Below are positions 1 to 14,100 of a stretch of DNA of 64,000 bases, piece by piece. The first letter of the stretch is position 1; each line of letters opens with the position of its first letter. The stretch is from Owenia fusiformis. Taxonomy: Eukaryota > Annelida > Polychaeta > Sabellida > Oweniidae. Location of the stretch: NCBI GenBank assembly GCA_903813345.2, contig CAIIXF020000005.1, positions 17,053,375 to 17,117,374 of the forward strand, given 5' to 3'. The notes below the pieces were generated by a model. The model was not told where the DNA came from. It saw only the letters and a program-made list of their open reading frames with translations, and ran no database searches. The position numbers and the translations under genes were made by a program.

Positions 1-405
1 CACTGTCTATAAATAACCCATCCTTCTACTTTAAACATTATTTCATTTTCAAAAAAAAGTCATGAAGGAATGAAGGGAACGATCAGAATTGTGATATAAT
101 TCAGTTTTGATAATATTATTGTTAAAATTAATCTGAAGCAAAAGGAAAGATTCAGACTTCATCATAGAAAATATTCTAAACATGCAATTAACTCCAAGAA
201 ATCATAAAATATTGAATTGTTTGATAAATGCCAATCTGTCCCAGGGCATCTGTACTCACACAAGTACCATCCTTAAATGAACATTCTTTACTGGCCTGTT
301 GTTATATTGGTATGGTAAAACAGCAAATGGTACGGTAAAATGGTAAAACAATCAATTTTATATAAAATTATGAAAAAATCATAATTGACCTTTTTAACAA
401 CCAAT

Positions 406-848
406 TAGTGTTGTCGCGATGTGCCATAATCGTACATCGATGCATCGGCAATTTTCAGTAGTAAACATCGATGCACATCGCGATGTACATAGAGAAAAAG
501 TTCGAGAAAAGTGCACTGAAATACCGAACTCTAATGCACTAAAAAACCGAACAGAACGCGAACTTCTAGTAACGGTGAAATGAAAGTAAAGTAGATTTTT
601 TAAGATGAATGGTTCATTTCGACAACCTAAAACAGTTTTAAAGCGAAAGAATATCAGAAAACATTGGAAAATGAAATAAGACATGAAAAAAGGTAAGCAA
701 TTTGCGTCAAAATAAGATAAGAAAAGGCGATTTTTAGCAAATTAATTTTTTTTTAAAACATCGATGTTTTGTTTCAGACATCGATGCATCGCCAGAATCA
801 GCTTTGGCAATGTATATCGCGATGTAACGATTAATCGCAACAACACTA
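406..848. mobile_element. hAT-type non-autonomous element (MITE), 443 bp
   Basis: The ends TAGTGTTGTCGCGAT and ATCGCAACAACACTA are inverted copies with one mismatch. A perfect 8-bp duplication CAACCAAT flanks them (398-405 and 849-856), the length used by hAT transposases. The interior is rich in ACATCGATGCATCG palindromes and has no transposase. It lies in the downstream part of the FN3 gene. Confidence 0.88.
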
Positions 849-856
849 CAACCAAT

Positions 857-2101
857 GGATAGAAACTGACCACTAAAAAAAATCCACACATAGCTAAGCA
901 AGGTGTGTCTGATTCCAGCCAATCAGCACAGAGTGTTCACATAATGAACAGTGTGTGAAGACTCCATGCATTGTAGGTGCTTCATTCCACTCAGGCGATC
1001 TTTCCTAAACTTTGCATTCCTGCTGCGCGGTCATGCAAATGTTTGGAAACAACACCTGAGTGGTATGATTCGGCAAACAATGCACCGAGTACAGGGCTTA
1101 AATCCTTAAGTATTTTCCATCACAGAGAGCACTTATGCTATAACAGTATTGTTAGAAAACTTTACCTTGAAACAATGTGCCTGAATTCATTTTCTCAGTG
1201 ACTGCATGACAAATCTCAATTATTTCCAACTTGTGCTATTAGATATTTTATTCATTATCATTATACTTGACATCTCAATTACTTTTATGTTATTCTTTGC
1301 ATTGTACTCTGGGTTATTAATCACCAATAATCCCACAATAATTGTCTGACTTTGAATGGTATTGCCATATTTTTTCAAAGGCCATTCTTATACTGATCGG
1401 CTCTTATAGGGAGCATCGGGAAAATGCCTCAGATGATACAAGCAATATTTCTTTTATTAAACAATTAACTATTGTAATTTTATCACATATAATGTGATAT
1501 GTATCACTCAGTATTATTGGTTGTTATATAATATGTCTCTAAATATTTTGAATGGAACAATAAACTTAACTTACTAAGTACTAGTTTCCAATATGTTCCA
1601 ATGTGGAGGTTATTACAAGAGCAGTTCAAAAAGTGATGTGCATTTTGAGCCAATTCCAACTGTTTCAGAATCAAGAATTTAATTTTTATTCAACTTTAAT
1701 AATTGTTAAGACAATAGTTCTTCGAAATTATGACCATGCAGTTATAGATGGTTCCCAAACATTCCTGGACTTCCTATGCATTAGGCTGGTTGTTCATTAT
1801 CTATAAACTTCAGCTCTTTCTTTGGGTTCATTTTTAGAATACTGTTTACAAAATGATCCCTCGGCTAAACTTTTCTCTCAATTACAATCAAACACCAATG
1901 GGACTGGCCATTTAAATGATTCACATTGACATGTGTTCATATTTTAAGTTTTTTCAACAAAATATGGTAGTCTCTGGCAGATTCCAAAATGGGACTGCAA
2001 AAATTGATATTCAGAGGTGCAGATTAGAGATGTGTTAATTGATATGTGTTGATATAAGGATTCAATATATCCATGTTTCAATAAAAAAAAGCTTCAATTA
2101 C
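857..2101. other. Presumed FN3-gene intron, no feature recognised
   Basis: AT-rich sequence with no convincing exon on either strand. The largest frames lack domain character and splice borders. It could hide a short exon I failed to see. Confidence 0.4.
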
Positions 2102-2152
2102 CTGATAAAGTTTCTGTGGGAAGTTTCAGTGCACCCAGACCAGCTGAATCAT
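2102..2152 (-). CDS. FN3 gene exon 10: short linker exon
   Basis: Acceptor GCTATCTTTTCAG and donor TTATCAG|GTAATT enclose 51 nt, phase 1 in and out. It encodes HDSAGLGALKLPTETLS. There is no domain signature. It could be the linker before a transmembrane segment or another FN3. I found no convincing further exon between 1 and 2101, so the gene is taken to run off the left edge. Confidence 0.65.
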
Positions 2153-5100
2153 CTGAAAAGATAGCAGTACATAGAGGTACAATTATTAAAGCTCCTTTTC
2201 TTTTCTAATGTTGCCCCTTGTGCATGCTGATTGCATTGCATATAGTACAAGTATAGTTTAGTTATGCCAGAAATGATAAAAATTCTCCATTTTGTGTTGG
2301 TTACAATTATTTTTTCAATAATTATTCAACTTACGTGTGGTGTTGATGCGTAGAAAGACTGGATCACTGATCCCAGCACTCGACTTTGCATAGATTTCTA
2401 TCTCATATAGATTGTCCCAAGTCAGTTTTTCAAATAGCCATGTGCTTGTATTCTAAGCAAAGATATGCAATATATCATCTTTATGACAAATTGCTTTTTG
2501 TATCATGTTAATGACAATTTGCTTTTTATTTATATCATGTTAATGACAATTTGCTTTTTATTTATATCATGTTAATGATTCAATTCAATTCAATTTTATG
2601 CAATTTGCTCTTTATTTATATCATGTTCATGACAACTTGCTTTTTAGATCATGTTTATGACAACTTTCTTTTCATATCAAATTAATATAATGACAACTTG
2701 TATATGTTTAATAATATGATTGACTTTTCTACATACAAAGTTAAAAGTTACCTGCTGAAGATGGATGCTGTCCCCTTCAGGTTTTGCATTATTTCCAGCT
2801 TGAATGTGAAACAGAGGAACTTTACGCCATTTGATCTCGTAAGAATCAATGTTATTAGATGGTGAGGTCCCATTTGGCGGATCCCACTGAACATTCACAT
2901 TGTAAATAATATTTTGTTCCCCTGTCCGGTTGGTAACTTTATTCTCTTCATATTTCCATTGTGGGTTTTGTGGGGGCCCAGGAGCTTAAAAATTCAAAAC
3001 ATTGTGTGTCATTAAGTGGTTTTCTATTCAACTTGCTTTTTAGATCATGGTGATGACAACTTGCTTTAATATCATGTTTATGACACAACTTGCTTTTTAG
3101 ATCATATTTAGGACATTTTGCTTTTATATCATGTTTATGACACAACTTGCTTTTTATATCACATTTAGGACATTTTGCTTTTATATCATGTTGATGACAC
3201 AAGTTGCTTTTTAGATCATGTTAATAACAACATGCTTTTTAGATCATATCTAGGACAACTTGCTTTTATATGATGTTTATGACACATGTTGCTTTTTAGA
3301 TCGTGTTAATGATACTTGCTTTTTAGATCACTTGCTGTGTCAATTATGAATAGTAATACAATGTATAATGTGCATGTTTTGTTGGGTGTACATACAATTG
3401 ATTCACACTTCACCGAATTGGACTTTCAGTCAAAATAAACATTTTTGCTGTATATAAACTGATAATTTATCGTTTTAAAATATATACCTTATGAAATAGG
3501 TTACTAAGTCATCAATATAATTATTAACACAAATTAATATCAGAAACATATAAACAGAAAAATGTGAAAAATTGATCAAACACTTTATATATATCTGCCC
3601 ACACTTTAATAATGTTTTATGATGAAATTTCAACTTGAAAACTCATAACACTGAGTAGCAAACTCACTAAACAAAACATATTGTTTAATTTTCACGTTAG
3701 ATCATGGTTTGTTTTTTACTTATGTCTGGCATACTCCTAACTGTTTTCTTTTTCTTGCTGTGTTCTGTTATAATTTTTGGTCCTTTCCCTTTGGCACTTG
3801 TCCATACTATATACATACATACATATTTATATCAAGTCACTTGTAATTTACTTTGAACACTAAATTGATCCAAAATGAAGTTTCCTGGGTGAAATTTGTT
3901 AAATCCAAACAATTGGGGAATTCCTGATAGCTGACAATGTATTGATTAAATATGTTGGGAATATGTAATAAACTTATGGATCACTTTTCAATTATAAGTT
4001 GGTAGTGCTAATTGATTGGATGCTAAAATGGATGCAAAATTTAAAAAATACATCATTTAAAAGGCAATTCAGTGCACTCTAGTAGGTGGATATATAGGTG
4101 GCTCTGGCTTATCCAAATCATACTTTAAAAAATATGCCCCTGTGCATTATATAGGAAATAGTCCACACAGCCCATTTTGTACATTTGCTTAATTTTTGAT
4201 AGTTTGTTACATCATGTTACTTTCAACTTCTAACTGAAAGCCCATGGTTACATGTAAAATGTTTTTACATGGATACTAATTGTTACTTTTTGGATAGTAT
4301 ATGACATGTTAAAGTGAATTCATCATTCAGCCCCCCCCCTGAAAAATATTACTTTTCAAAATATTACTTTGACATTAGTTTTCAGCAAAAACATACTCCC
4401 TGAAAATGAAAAATAGCTGATATTGTGAGAATCTTGTCTCCCCAAAAATGTTGTTAATTTAAGTTTTGATTGTATTATTTAATCATGACCCTTTTTTGAC
4501 ATACGGGTACTTAAGTTATATTAAAACACTGATTGGTTGGTTGTTGGAAAGAACTGCATAGAAATCATACATCCACTACATATGCGCACTAATAAACTAA
4601 ATATTAGCTATTTGAGCAGTCTGAGCAATAAAATGACAAGGGTTGACTGAACCAAACTGTACATAGTTTTTTTTATTTATAAGGGTAATGGGAAGTCATA
4701 GAAGCAAAGAATAATAAAGTTGCACAGCTGATTTTAATTACAACAATCCAGTAACTGGAAATACTGTAGGTCTATTATATACATAGTCTGTACATGTATA
4801 CTGTAAATGATTGATGGCTTTTGTGCTGCGAGAGTTCTTTGATGTGTAAATTAAGTAGATAGGTACACAAAGGTTACGCTTCATAAGCTCCCAATAATCT
4901 CACTTATGTATAATTCAAAACCTTCTCTTCAATATCTTCCGCCTGGCATCACGCTCATAAACAAAAAAGGTAGAAAGAATGAACACTTGATACTCATCGA
5001 CTTACCTATGATCAACCAATGAAAACCATGTGATTGACTATGTTATTTGAAGATTAACAATTTGTGAGCTTGCATCAATCAGCATATGTTTCAATGGATG

Positions 5101-8100
5101 GAGCACTGAGCCACAAATTAATCTTTTTAAGAGAAAGTGTGCATGAGGATATAATATTTAGACCCATAGGGATTACTGTCCCGCTCTCAATTCACTTTTC
5201 CAGGGATCTAGTTACAATATACCTTCATACACTATAAATGGGAGAGCTAATCCATAGAGGACCATAATCCTACATCATCACGTACAAGTTTTTTTTAAAA
5301 ATTGTGTAGCTAACCCGTCTATTATCCTTTCAATAAGCAAAACTACCATTTGTGAATATTTCAACTCAGTCACTCATAATATCAATACAACAGCAACTCT
5401 GTTATTCTCATTCTATTACTTCATTTCCTATTGGAGACATGGAAAGTTTTTAAGAGATCATGTGGAAAACACTTTACAAATAAATCAATTTACGAGGGAG
5501 GTGATGAGGTCTTGAGGTAAACAAACTCCTCAAGCGACATTTTCAATCAAGGTTCATTAACTTTTACATCACATCCTGTGAAAGTCTCTAAGATTGATTG
5601 ATATCACCAGTTTGTGTAATTTATAGTTATCGCAAGTGCTATGTTGTTCCTTAGTGAAAACTAGGGTCAAGTACGAGGGGTGATCAATAAGTAATGGATG
5701 CTTTTTTACACAGATACTTTTTATAGACCAATCCCTTTTATTTTCCTACCAGTGATACGTCATTCAATTATCTATTAATTCTGAAGATTTGAAGACAAAA
5801 TATATAATATATGTTGATATATCCTTATTTCCGTGAAGGAGGTACAGGTACCCTGGGACCGACATTTACGTCACATATTCAGTTTTTAGCCAGTTTGGCA
5901 AATTTCAGTTAGATTTGAACTTTTTATATGCAACAAGTGTTGTGTTGTTTGACATTTTTGCTGACTGGTAACACATAAACAGAAAGTATTGTGATGTCAG
6001 AGTGTTGTATGGAAGGGGTTTTCAGGTCAATTTGAGAAAGCATTGTGGAAGAAAGGGGTGGTGAGAGAAGGGAACACCCTACTCCATATGGACAATGCAC
6101 CTGCCCACAGATCTCAAAATGTTCAGAAAACAATATCCCTGGACCTCAAAATTGAGCTCTTGGCCAATGCACCATATTGTGCAGATCTGCTCACATGTGA
6201 CTTATTTATTTCTATACTACTTATTTCTATAGAGAAAGGATGCAGGTTTATTGCCATTGATGAAATAAAACAACCCGTGCAACTGCATCTTGCTACCATG
6301 TCAGAGAATGGATTCAGCCTTGTCTCACAATCTTGAGTTAAGAGGATGAGTAATTGTGTACATGTAGCGTTTGATGGAACCTATGTAGAGGGACCTGTGG
6401 AATGAATGTGGCATGAATACCACATAGTGATGATAAAATATTCAAAATCAACTATGACATAACAAAATGGGGTAATTCATTACCATAATGGTTTGTTTTG
6501 TTCAGCCTGCATTCAACTGCATTGCATGTTAAACAAGCTAAAATAGCTTTAGAATGTTTGACGTAAATGTCGGTCCCGGGGTACCTACACATCCTTCACG
6601 GAAATAAAGATATATCAAAATATATTACATGTTTTGTTTTCAAATCTTCAGAGTTGATAGATAATTGAATGATGCATCACTGGTAAGAAAATCAAAGGGA
6701 TTGGTCCATAAAAAGCATCTGTGTAAAAAAGCGTCCATTACTTATTGATCACCCCTCGTAATTGACCTAATCTACACTAAGTTTCCAATTCACCGTTGGA
6801 AAGCTGAGAGTGTCAACTTTAAGAATAATATTTCCATTCAAATTTTTATATTGGAAATCCCTTTTTGAGCACAAGTCCTAAGCTCACTAGGTATCAGCCT
6901 ACATGTATAAGATTTGAACCAAAATCTGTCAATCTGTACTGTATTTGAGTAATTGCCTGGACATATGTATGGATTGATGAACAGACCGATGGATGGCTTC
7001 TCTATATCCCTTCGTTCTTTGTGATAATTATGTGAGATAGAAAGCATTTCATTTAACAAGCATTTAAGGTTAGGTAATTCTAACTTACCACATTTTTTGA
7101 AGCTACCAGCATATGCCTGAAGACAACTCATTGAGATGAATGAGAAAGTTGTTGCATTGGATTCTCTTTGAAATGCACCATCAGTTGCTCTCACTTTCAC
7201 TGTGTAGTTGGTAGAAAACATCAAGTTTTTAAATCTATGCAGTGTCTTTGGCAACTGAAATGAAATACAATTTTGATCCAATTCATTTGATAATTGTTAG
7301 AAACTTGTGAATGTATAAGTATAAGGAATTAGTATAAAGAAACACAAAACAAGCCTACCAAATTTGTGACAGTTTTCACAAAATGTTTTATGATGGTCTC
7401 AGATAGATGCTAGAATTAAATATAAAAGACCACCTCTGAACTAAGGTTCCAATACACCATTGGAAAACTGAAAGGGTCAGCTTTTGGAATCTGAACTTTT
7501 TGATCTAGAAGTTTACTTATCAATGATGAAATAATTCCAAAGGAACTACATTAGTGGAATCCATCAAGCCAAATATTTGACCTTTGACCTCTAGTGTCAC
7601 CTATTTACTAGTACAGCATATATTTATTCACTCTAATGTAGAATTCCATCTCAAGCATGCATGTCTAATATCAAGTGATTCCATTGAATAGTTTCTCAGA
7701 CATAACCAGTCCATACAGACATTCCATATGTTTTCACATACAACCACCCTCACACCCTCATGTAAACTGGGGAGAGAAGTAAATGCACATGATCACTGAT
7801 CACGCAGAGTGACACAAATATATTCTTTATGCAATAAAGTATAATTTCCTGTTTTATATGAAAAATCAATGAAAAATTATGATAATAAAAAAAGATACTT
7901 GGCATTGCTTTCATGGATAGTTGGGTGGTAATTTCAAAGAGAAAATGTAATCCTAACCACAAAGTGTAAACATCATAATTATATACTATTGTCTTGCCTA
8001 GACCACACACTTTGTTGTTATGGACATTTTTATTGACAATAGAAACCAATTATCAAAATATATTTGATTGGAAAAGCACGATTGATTTCTTAATTTTACC

Positions 8101-11100
8101 CCTTGGAGATGAAAGGGTTAAGTATTTAATTTTGCATTCAGCAAAAATTAGAATGCAGGTTAGATTCTGAAAGCTGACACTCATACATCTTAGTGGAGAA
8201 GAGGTAATTTAAAAAACACTAAGGAGCGCACTTGGAGGCTCTATCTTGCTCAAGTAATATGTCATAATGACTGGTCATTAATTCTTACTTCTGTAGTACT
8301 AGTGTACTGTTAGGCTGGATGAATAATATATGTATGCTACGTGATTCATTTTCGTTCACACGGCTCCCATCGGTCGCAGAACGCAGTGAAGGTCGAGCGT
8401 GCGAAGATGGCGTGATTATAACTATAAAATCTGACTTAACACAATGATGAATGTGATAATGATTAATTTATAATATTCAAAAAGCCTATTTATTATCCCA
8501 TTGAACAAAGTTTAGGGGATATAGAGAGAACAGCTTATTTAAGATTACAATTATGTGGAAAATATAAATAAAAGTATTAAAAAACATGGTGGTCAAATGG
8601 CCATCTTGATAAATGTTGGCCATTACATATTATTTTACAATTTTTGCTATAACTAAAAAGTTGTGGAGAAAGGTTCTCACATTTTATATGTGAATACTGG
8701 CCCCTTTTTACTTTTACTTAGAAAGTGGTGGAGTGATTTTGTTATGATATGTACCTTATTTGAAGCATACTACACTTTTTATGACAATTTGGCTTGTGAA
8801 TGGCCCTCTTTAAAAATGGTGGCCATTTTTATGTGTTATATAACGATTTTTGCTTTAACTGAAAAAGTAGTAGAGGAAATTTGTATACTATAAAAATGGC
8901 ACCCATGGCTGTCCAGTGGGATTTGTTACGCCTTGCCATTGCTGTTATCTAGTTCATCTGTATACAACATTAAGGTTCGATTAACAAGATATTGCCCTTT
9001 GATGATTTTTATTTTTTATAATTAACTAGAAAACAGCAACTCCAACATTATTGCAGATCACATTGAACCGAATAAATTGTTTCCCAAATTGTAAACAATA
9101 TCATACATGTATTGCGGTATTTTCTGGAATAGCTTCCATAAGAAAGAGCAGGCTTGCCCCTTATGTTTACCTCTATGAGGCTTTGTATAAAAAATCTCCT
9201 ACCTCATAAATCTTAGTTTATGATGAATTATAGATGCATTTGTAATGACCCTTGATAGCAAGTTGCTACTACATCCCAGCTGGGTTCGATTCCCACTCGG
9301 GGCATCGAATTTAGCACACTTTCTTTCAATTTCTTTATCTGGTTTGTTGGACCTATGCTCGCGGTTGTTAGTTATTTATTCCCCTGGGGCGCCCTGGGGT
9401 CATTACACATTAAAATGCATCCATATGCCTTTATTTATGGATCTGTCATCTGTCTAGTCATAAAATAAAGCCGGTATTGTAGAAATGTTAAAAAACGTGA
9501 GCTATTTTGAGATTTAATAATCTTTAAAATTGAACCCTTCAATGACTGTATCATGTTCCACATAGGTGGGTAGGTGGGTATGAGGTAGGAGGTTTTTTAT
9601 ACAAAGCCCCTCTATGGAAATAAATTGTTCCCCTGAGTCTCATATAGTTCAACCATAATTATTGGGTGTGAAATAATCAATAGATTCTTACCATTTCTTT
9701 CTCCTGTGTGATATAACCTGCTTCTCCATTGGAAAACAAATGTATTCTGTATTGGCAGCCAGCATCTGAAAAGAAAACAAATAGTAAATTGAACTTGAAT
9801 TTGCTAATAATGCAAATATCACGTCTTTGTTATTTTTGATAAAAAAAGAAGAAAAAATTAGCTATTGAATAATATGGCATGCTTTGAAGTAAACCTAAAG
9901 CAAATATTGTCATATTGTAGTGATAATTGGTGTGTCAAGCTTATATTGAATATTTTAAAAGAACATGACATGAGACCAATTACTGAAAGGATAATGGATG
10001 TGTCTTAATTAGCCAAGTAGGGCCTTTAAAAAAACTTATCTTGTGTTTGAACTGGATTTCTGCCATTAATTGTCTTCGAATATTATTGTTTTGTAACAAA
10101 ACTAACAAAAAATCACCTTTAAAATGCCAATATTTTGTCCCCAGTAGACACTGGCTAGACAGAGATCTAAAGTGATTAATCCAAAGATGTTGGTGATGTT
10201 TCAGACAATTGATCTCAGCAGATTTCATTTGAAGCAATTACTTAATTGATATTCTAGGAAGACAGCCAATTTAGAATAAATGCAATAGAAAATGGCTTTG
10301 GGGTAAGGGAAATCAAGACTGCCAAATCAGTATTGTAACCTATCATTTCACCATTCTCCTGATAAATTAATATATAACTTATATAATGATTTTTTATTCA
10401 ATGTTTTTTTGTGCAAAAGGTATTGATTTGGTAGAGAATCAAAGCGGAGGAATTGGCTGGATGAAAATTTGGAATCTAATTGTCAACCTGAGATACGCCA
10501 CATTGCATTGAATATGATTGAATGAGGAATCTACTCCTTCTTTGTGGCTGCATAATGGAATGTTGGTTTCACATATTTATTATTCTGATTTGATGCTATA
10601 TCACAATCATGACAAACCATGACATCTCATTTCTGCTAGAAACAGAAAGATGAGCATCAGCGTGCTCTATAGCACAATTATGTAAAGAGTGTTGGGGACT
10701 TGAAATCCAATGCTTTGGAAATCCAATATTTTACCTGCTGATGGTATCCACCCAATAGTTGCTTGTATCTTGTTGTGTTCCTCATGCTGCTCTACAAGGT
10801 AAACCTTTAGAGGCTGCTTGGGTACCCAACCAACTGAAATAAAATTAGAAAACAATTGTTGTATTCATGGGCTCAGTTTTGAAGGAAGTTTCATCAATTT
10901 TATAAAATTCAAGATAAATCTTATTTTCTTGGATTGTTTATACCACAATTGCACCCCCCCCCCCCCGACTGAAAACCAAAAAGTCTTTGGCAATCGCACC
11001 CCCCCCCCATGACTGTAAGCTGGCTACGCCCCTGGTGTTACTTAAATGACATCTGACTGAGTCAGTAAAAGAAAATATAGTATATATTAAAGGAACCAAT

Positions 11101-14100
11101 TTTAAAATAAAATGAGGCATTGAGATACAGGCTTGCCAATCACATACAATTGTATCCAGCCTTCACAATTTTAACCAATTCCTAAACCCAAACCAACCAA
11201 AAATTTGAGTTATCATCTGACAAACAAATGTAGATGTATGGAGGGATATACAGACAGGTGGATCATCACCTTAACCCTTTATTATTTAATCTGTATAAAT
11301 GTTTGTGTTTTATGCAGTTACAAATAACAATTGCTAAGTGAATAACTTACACCAGTTATTTACAAACAAACATAAATGTTTCAAAGCATTCTTTTATGAA
11401 CAATTTTTTTTTTATTTATTATATCAAGATTTACTTGTCTAAAAATAAAGTAATAACAAGTTACAATGCAATTTTAATTGAGTTATATTCTTGTTTAACT
11501 ATTAATAAGTTAATATATAACCCAACAATATGCACTCTCGCATGTAGCTAGTCTCCAACAATTAACCCCTTTGTGAATACAGTCACATGTACTTTAAAAA
11601 AATTGTAAGAAAAATTTCATGCAGAATGGTAATTAAAAAGCCTGGAAAGGAATAATTTGATTGAATGATTTCATCAGGGAGGGTGCAAATTTCCCAATTG
11701 TTTAATGCCTGATCTCCTAACATATAGTTATTGCAAACTTATTTCTGAATTTTATATAAAATGTACAGATTGGGGATCTGCTTGTGTGATGAATGCTACT
11801 ATCTATGTCTGACTAATTACGTAATTATATAATGCCCATTATGGTTATCTAAAATTGATATGAAAGCTTTACCATAATTTGTTTGAATTTTGGGTTTGTC
11901 ATAGTTAACCCTATTTCGGGTGTTGTAAACATGTCTCTCTTGAATGGTACTGAAAAGGTTTGGAAAAATTGTATGATAATTATAGAGTTTATTAATCCAT
12001 TTGTACATGAAAAGGCATTTCAACTGCTTATTAATATCAAATATATTCAAACTGTTCAGTTGTTTAAATAGGGGAAGGGAAGAGAATGTGCTCTGTAGTT
12101 ACTGTTTGTTGCAATACGTGTAAATTTTTTCTGCAAAATATGAAGGGAGTTTAATAAACCACTACCTGCTTCACCCGAGATAAATTTGCTATATATCAAA
12201 TAAGAGTCAATAAGGGAATAATAGATGCTCAAGAATGCTTTATCATTTAACAGTTGATTGAACCTATAAAGAATACCAATGGTTCTAGAGATTTTAGCAT
12301 TAACAGACATAACATGACGTTTCAAGTTTAAGTTTTGATCAATTGTAATACCATAAGAAAATTAATGTAATCAACCTGCTGAAGCTTCTTTTTATTCAGA
12401 TAGATGTTTATATTAGTTGCATTATATCTTTTTTGACTTGAGGTGAAAATAATATATTTTGTTTTATCCGCATTAAGGGATAATTTATTATTGATAAGCC
12501 ACTCCTCTATTAGTTTTAGTTCAGTATTGAGGATATCAGCAAGTTCAGTTTTACCTTTAATCAATAAATTGGTATCATTCGTGAATAAAACAAAAAACAA
12601 TCATGGAGAAGAAAGGTAAATGCCCTTCTCACACCGGAATAGCCTGACAACAGTAAAGTTAGATAATGTTGTCTCAAATGGCGGGCATAACCGTCGCTTC
12701 AACTGTTTAATCACTTGGTCCTCATTTCATGGGATTTTATCGTCGCTAATTCTGTGCATGTATTAAGCTCTTGTGATGATGTTTCATATGAAATCCCAAT
12801 TTCGATCAAATTGGGTCGTGAATCGCCACAATATTGCATCTTTGAGATCGTCAATGACAACGGAATCTGAATTTGAGTAATTTAGAAAGACCACAGCATA
12901 TGGTAATAATAATTACAGTGTCTGTTGTCTCGTATCTTATTTTGATCGGTTAAATTAAAGACTTTATTTCGATGGTAAAACATTATTAACCGTACAATGA
13001 GTATTAAGACACTTTGATTGATTGTTGTTCCAAAGGAATTTAGTCTAGGTGCTCTATTGAACATACAGTTCATAAAAATCTAATTGAAATGACAGTTATG
13101 TCCGCCATTTGTGACAACGGTATCTGACCTTACTGTTGTCAGGCTATTCCAGTGTGCTTCTGCATATTATTTGTACATACTACCCATGCCTCAAATCCTT
13201 TTTTACATAGCTTATTGTCAAAATGCTTCATGATGAAGTAATTTAACTCCTGTTGTAGAACAGTTACCATTATTGTCTCTCTATTTGACAAGACTTTTAA
13301 CTGACAAATAACACGAGGGAAATCTTCTAAACATTGTATACGATATTCTGTACAAAAGTTATTAATTCTTGTAAAAAATAAGTATTCATGTCTACTCATC
13401 ATGAATTTGCATGTACCTGTTAGATCCTTATAGTCTTTACTTATACAGGAAACATGAAAGCTTACAAAGAGAAAATAAATCCTTTTAATGGAATTTATTG
13501 AGGAAAGAAATTATAGAACAACGGATGCATGCTTGCCTATGAATCTTTTGAATGGGCATTTCCCATCGGATGTTTTTGAAATATTGTGAATTGAATAATA
13601 GATGGGGACTTCGTTAGCATTAAAAAACATCTCATACTTTTATATTTTATATGGGAACCCGTTAATGACACATTTTACTACCAGTAAACAAGTCTTGAAT
13701 AATATATTGAGTTAAATTACTCTAGGTCTAAATTAATACCAGGCTCTATCAGTTAATGTACAGTATGGGATAAATAATGTCACAGTCTAATCATGCATTA
13801 AACATTAATCAAAAAAGGTTAAAATCATTAAACAGCATTCAAGGTACATGTATCTTGTTAATAACTTACTTGGTAATGTACTGAATGGCTTGGCAGTTGC
13901 TGGTGTTGATGCTACTCCCTCTGATGTAACAACTGTCACTCTTAACTGCCACATGGCGTCTGGATTAAGCTGACCATTTTTGAAATTGTTCGTGAGGTTT
14001 ACAAAGTCATTCTGCACCTTAAAATTCACATGACTAAGAAGTTATTCATTGCCATTTAACAAGATTCCATTAAAGGATTGGTATTGGTATGGAGAACTGA

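Noticed and set aside
2948-3202. Cys/His/Lys-rich repeat peptide on the minus strand (looks like a metal-binding repeat)
   Set aside because: It is the translation of the ~30-bp minisatellite. Frames drift between units and there are no splice or start signals.
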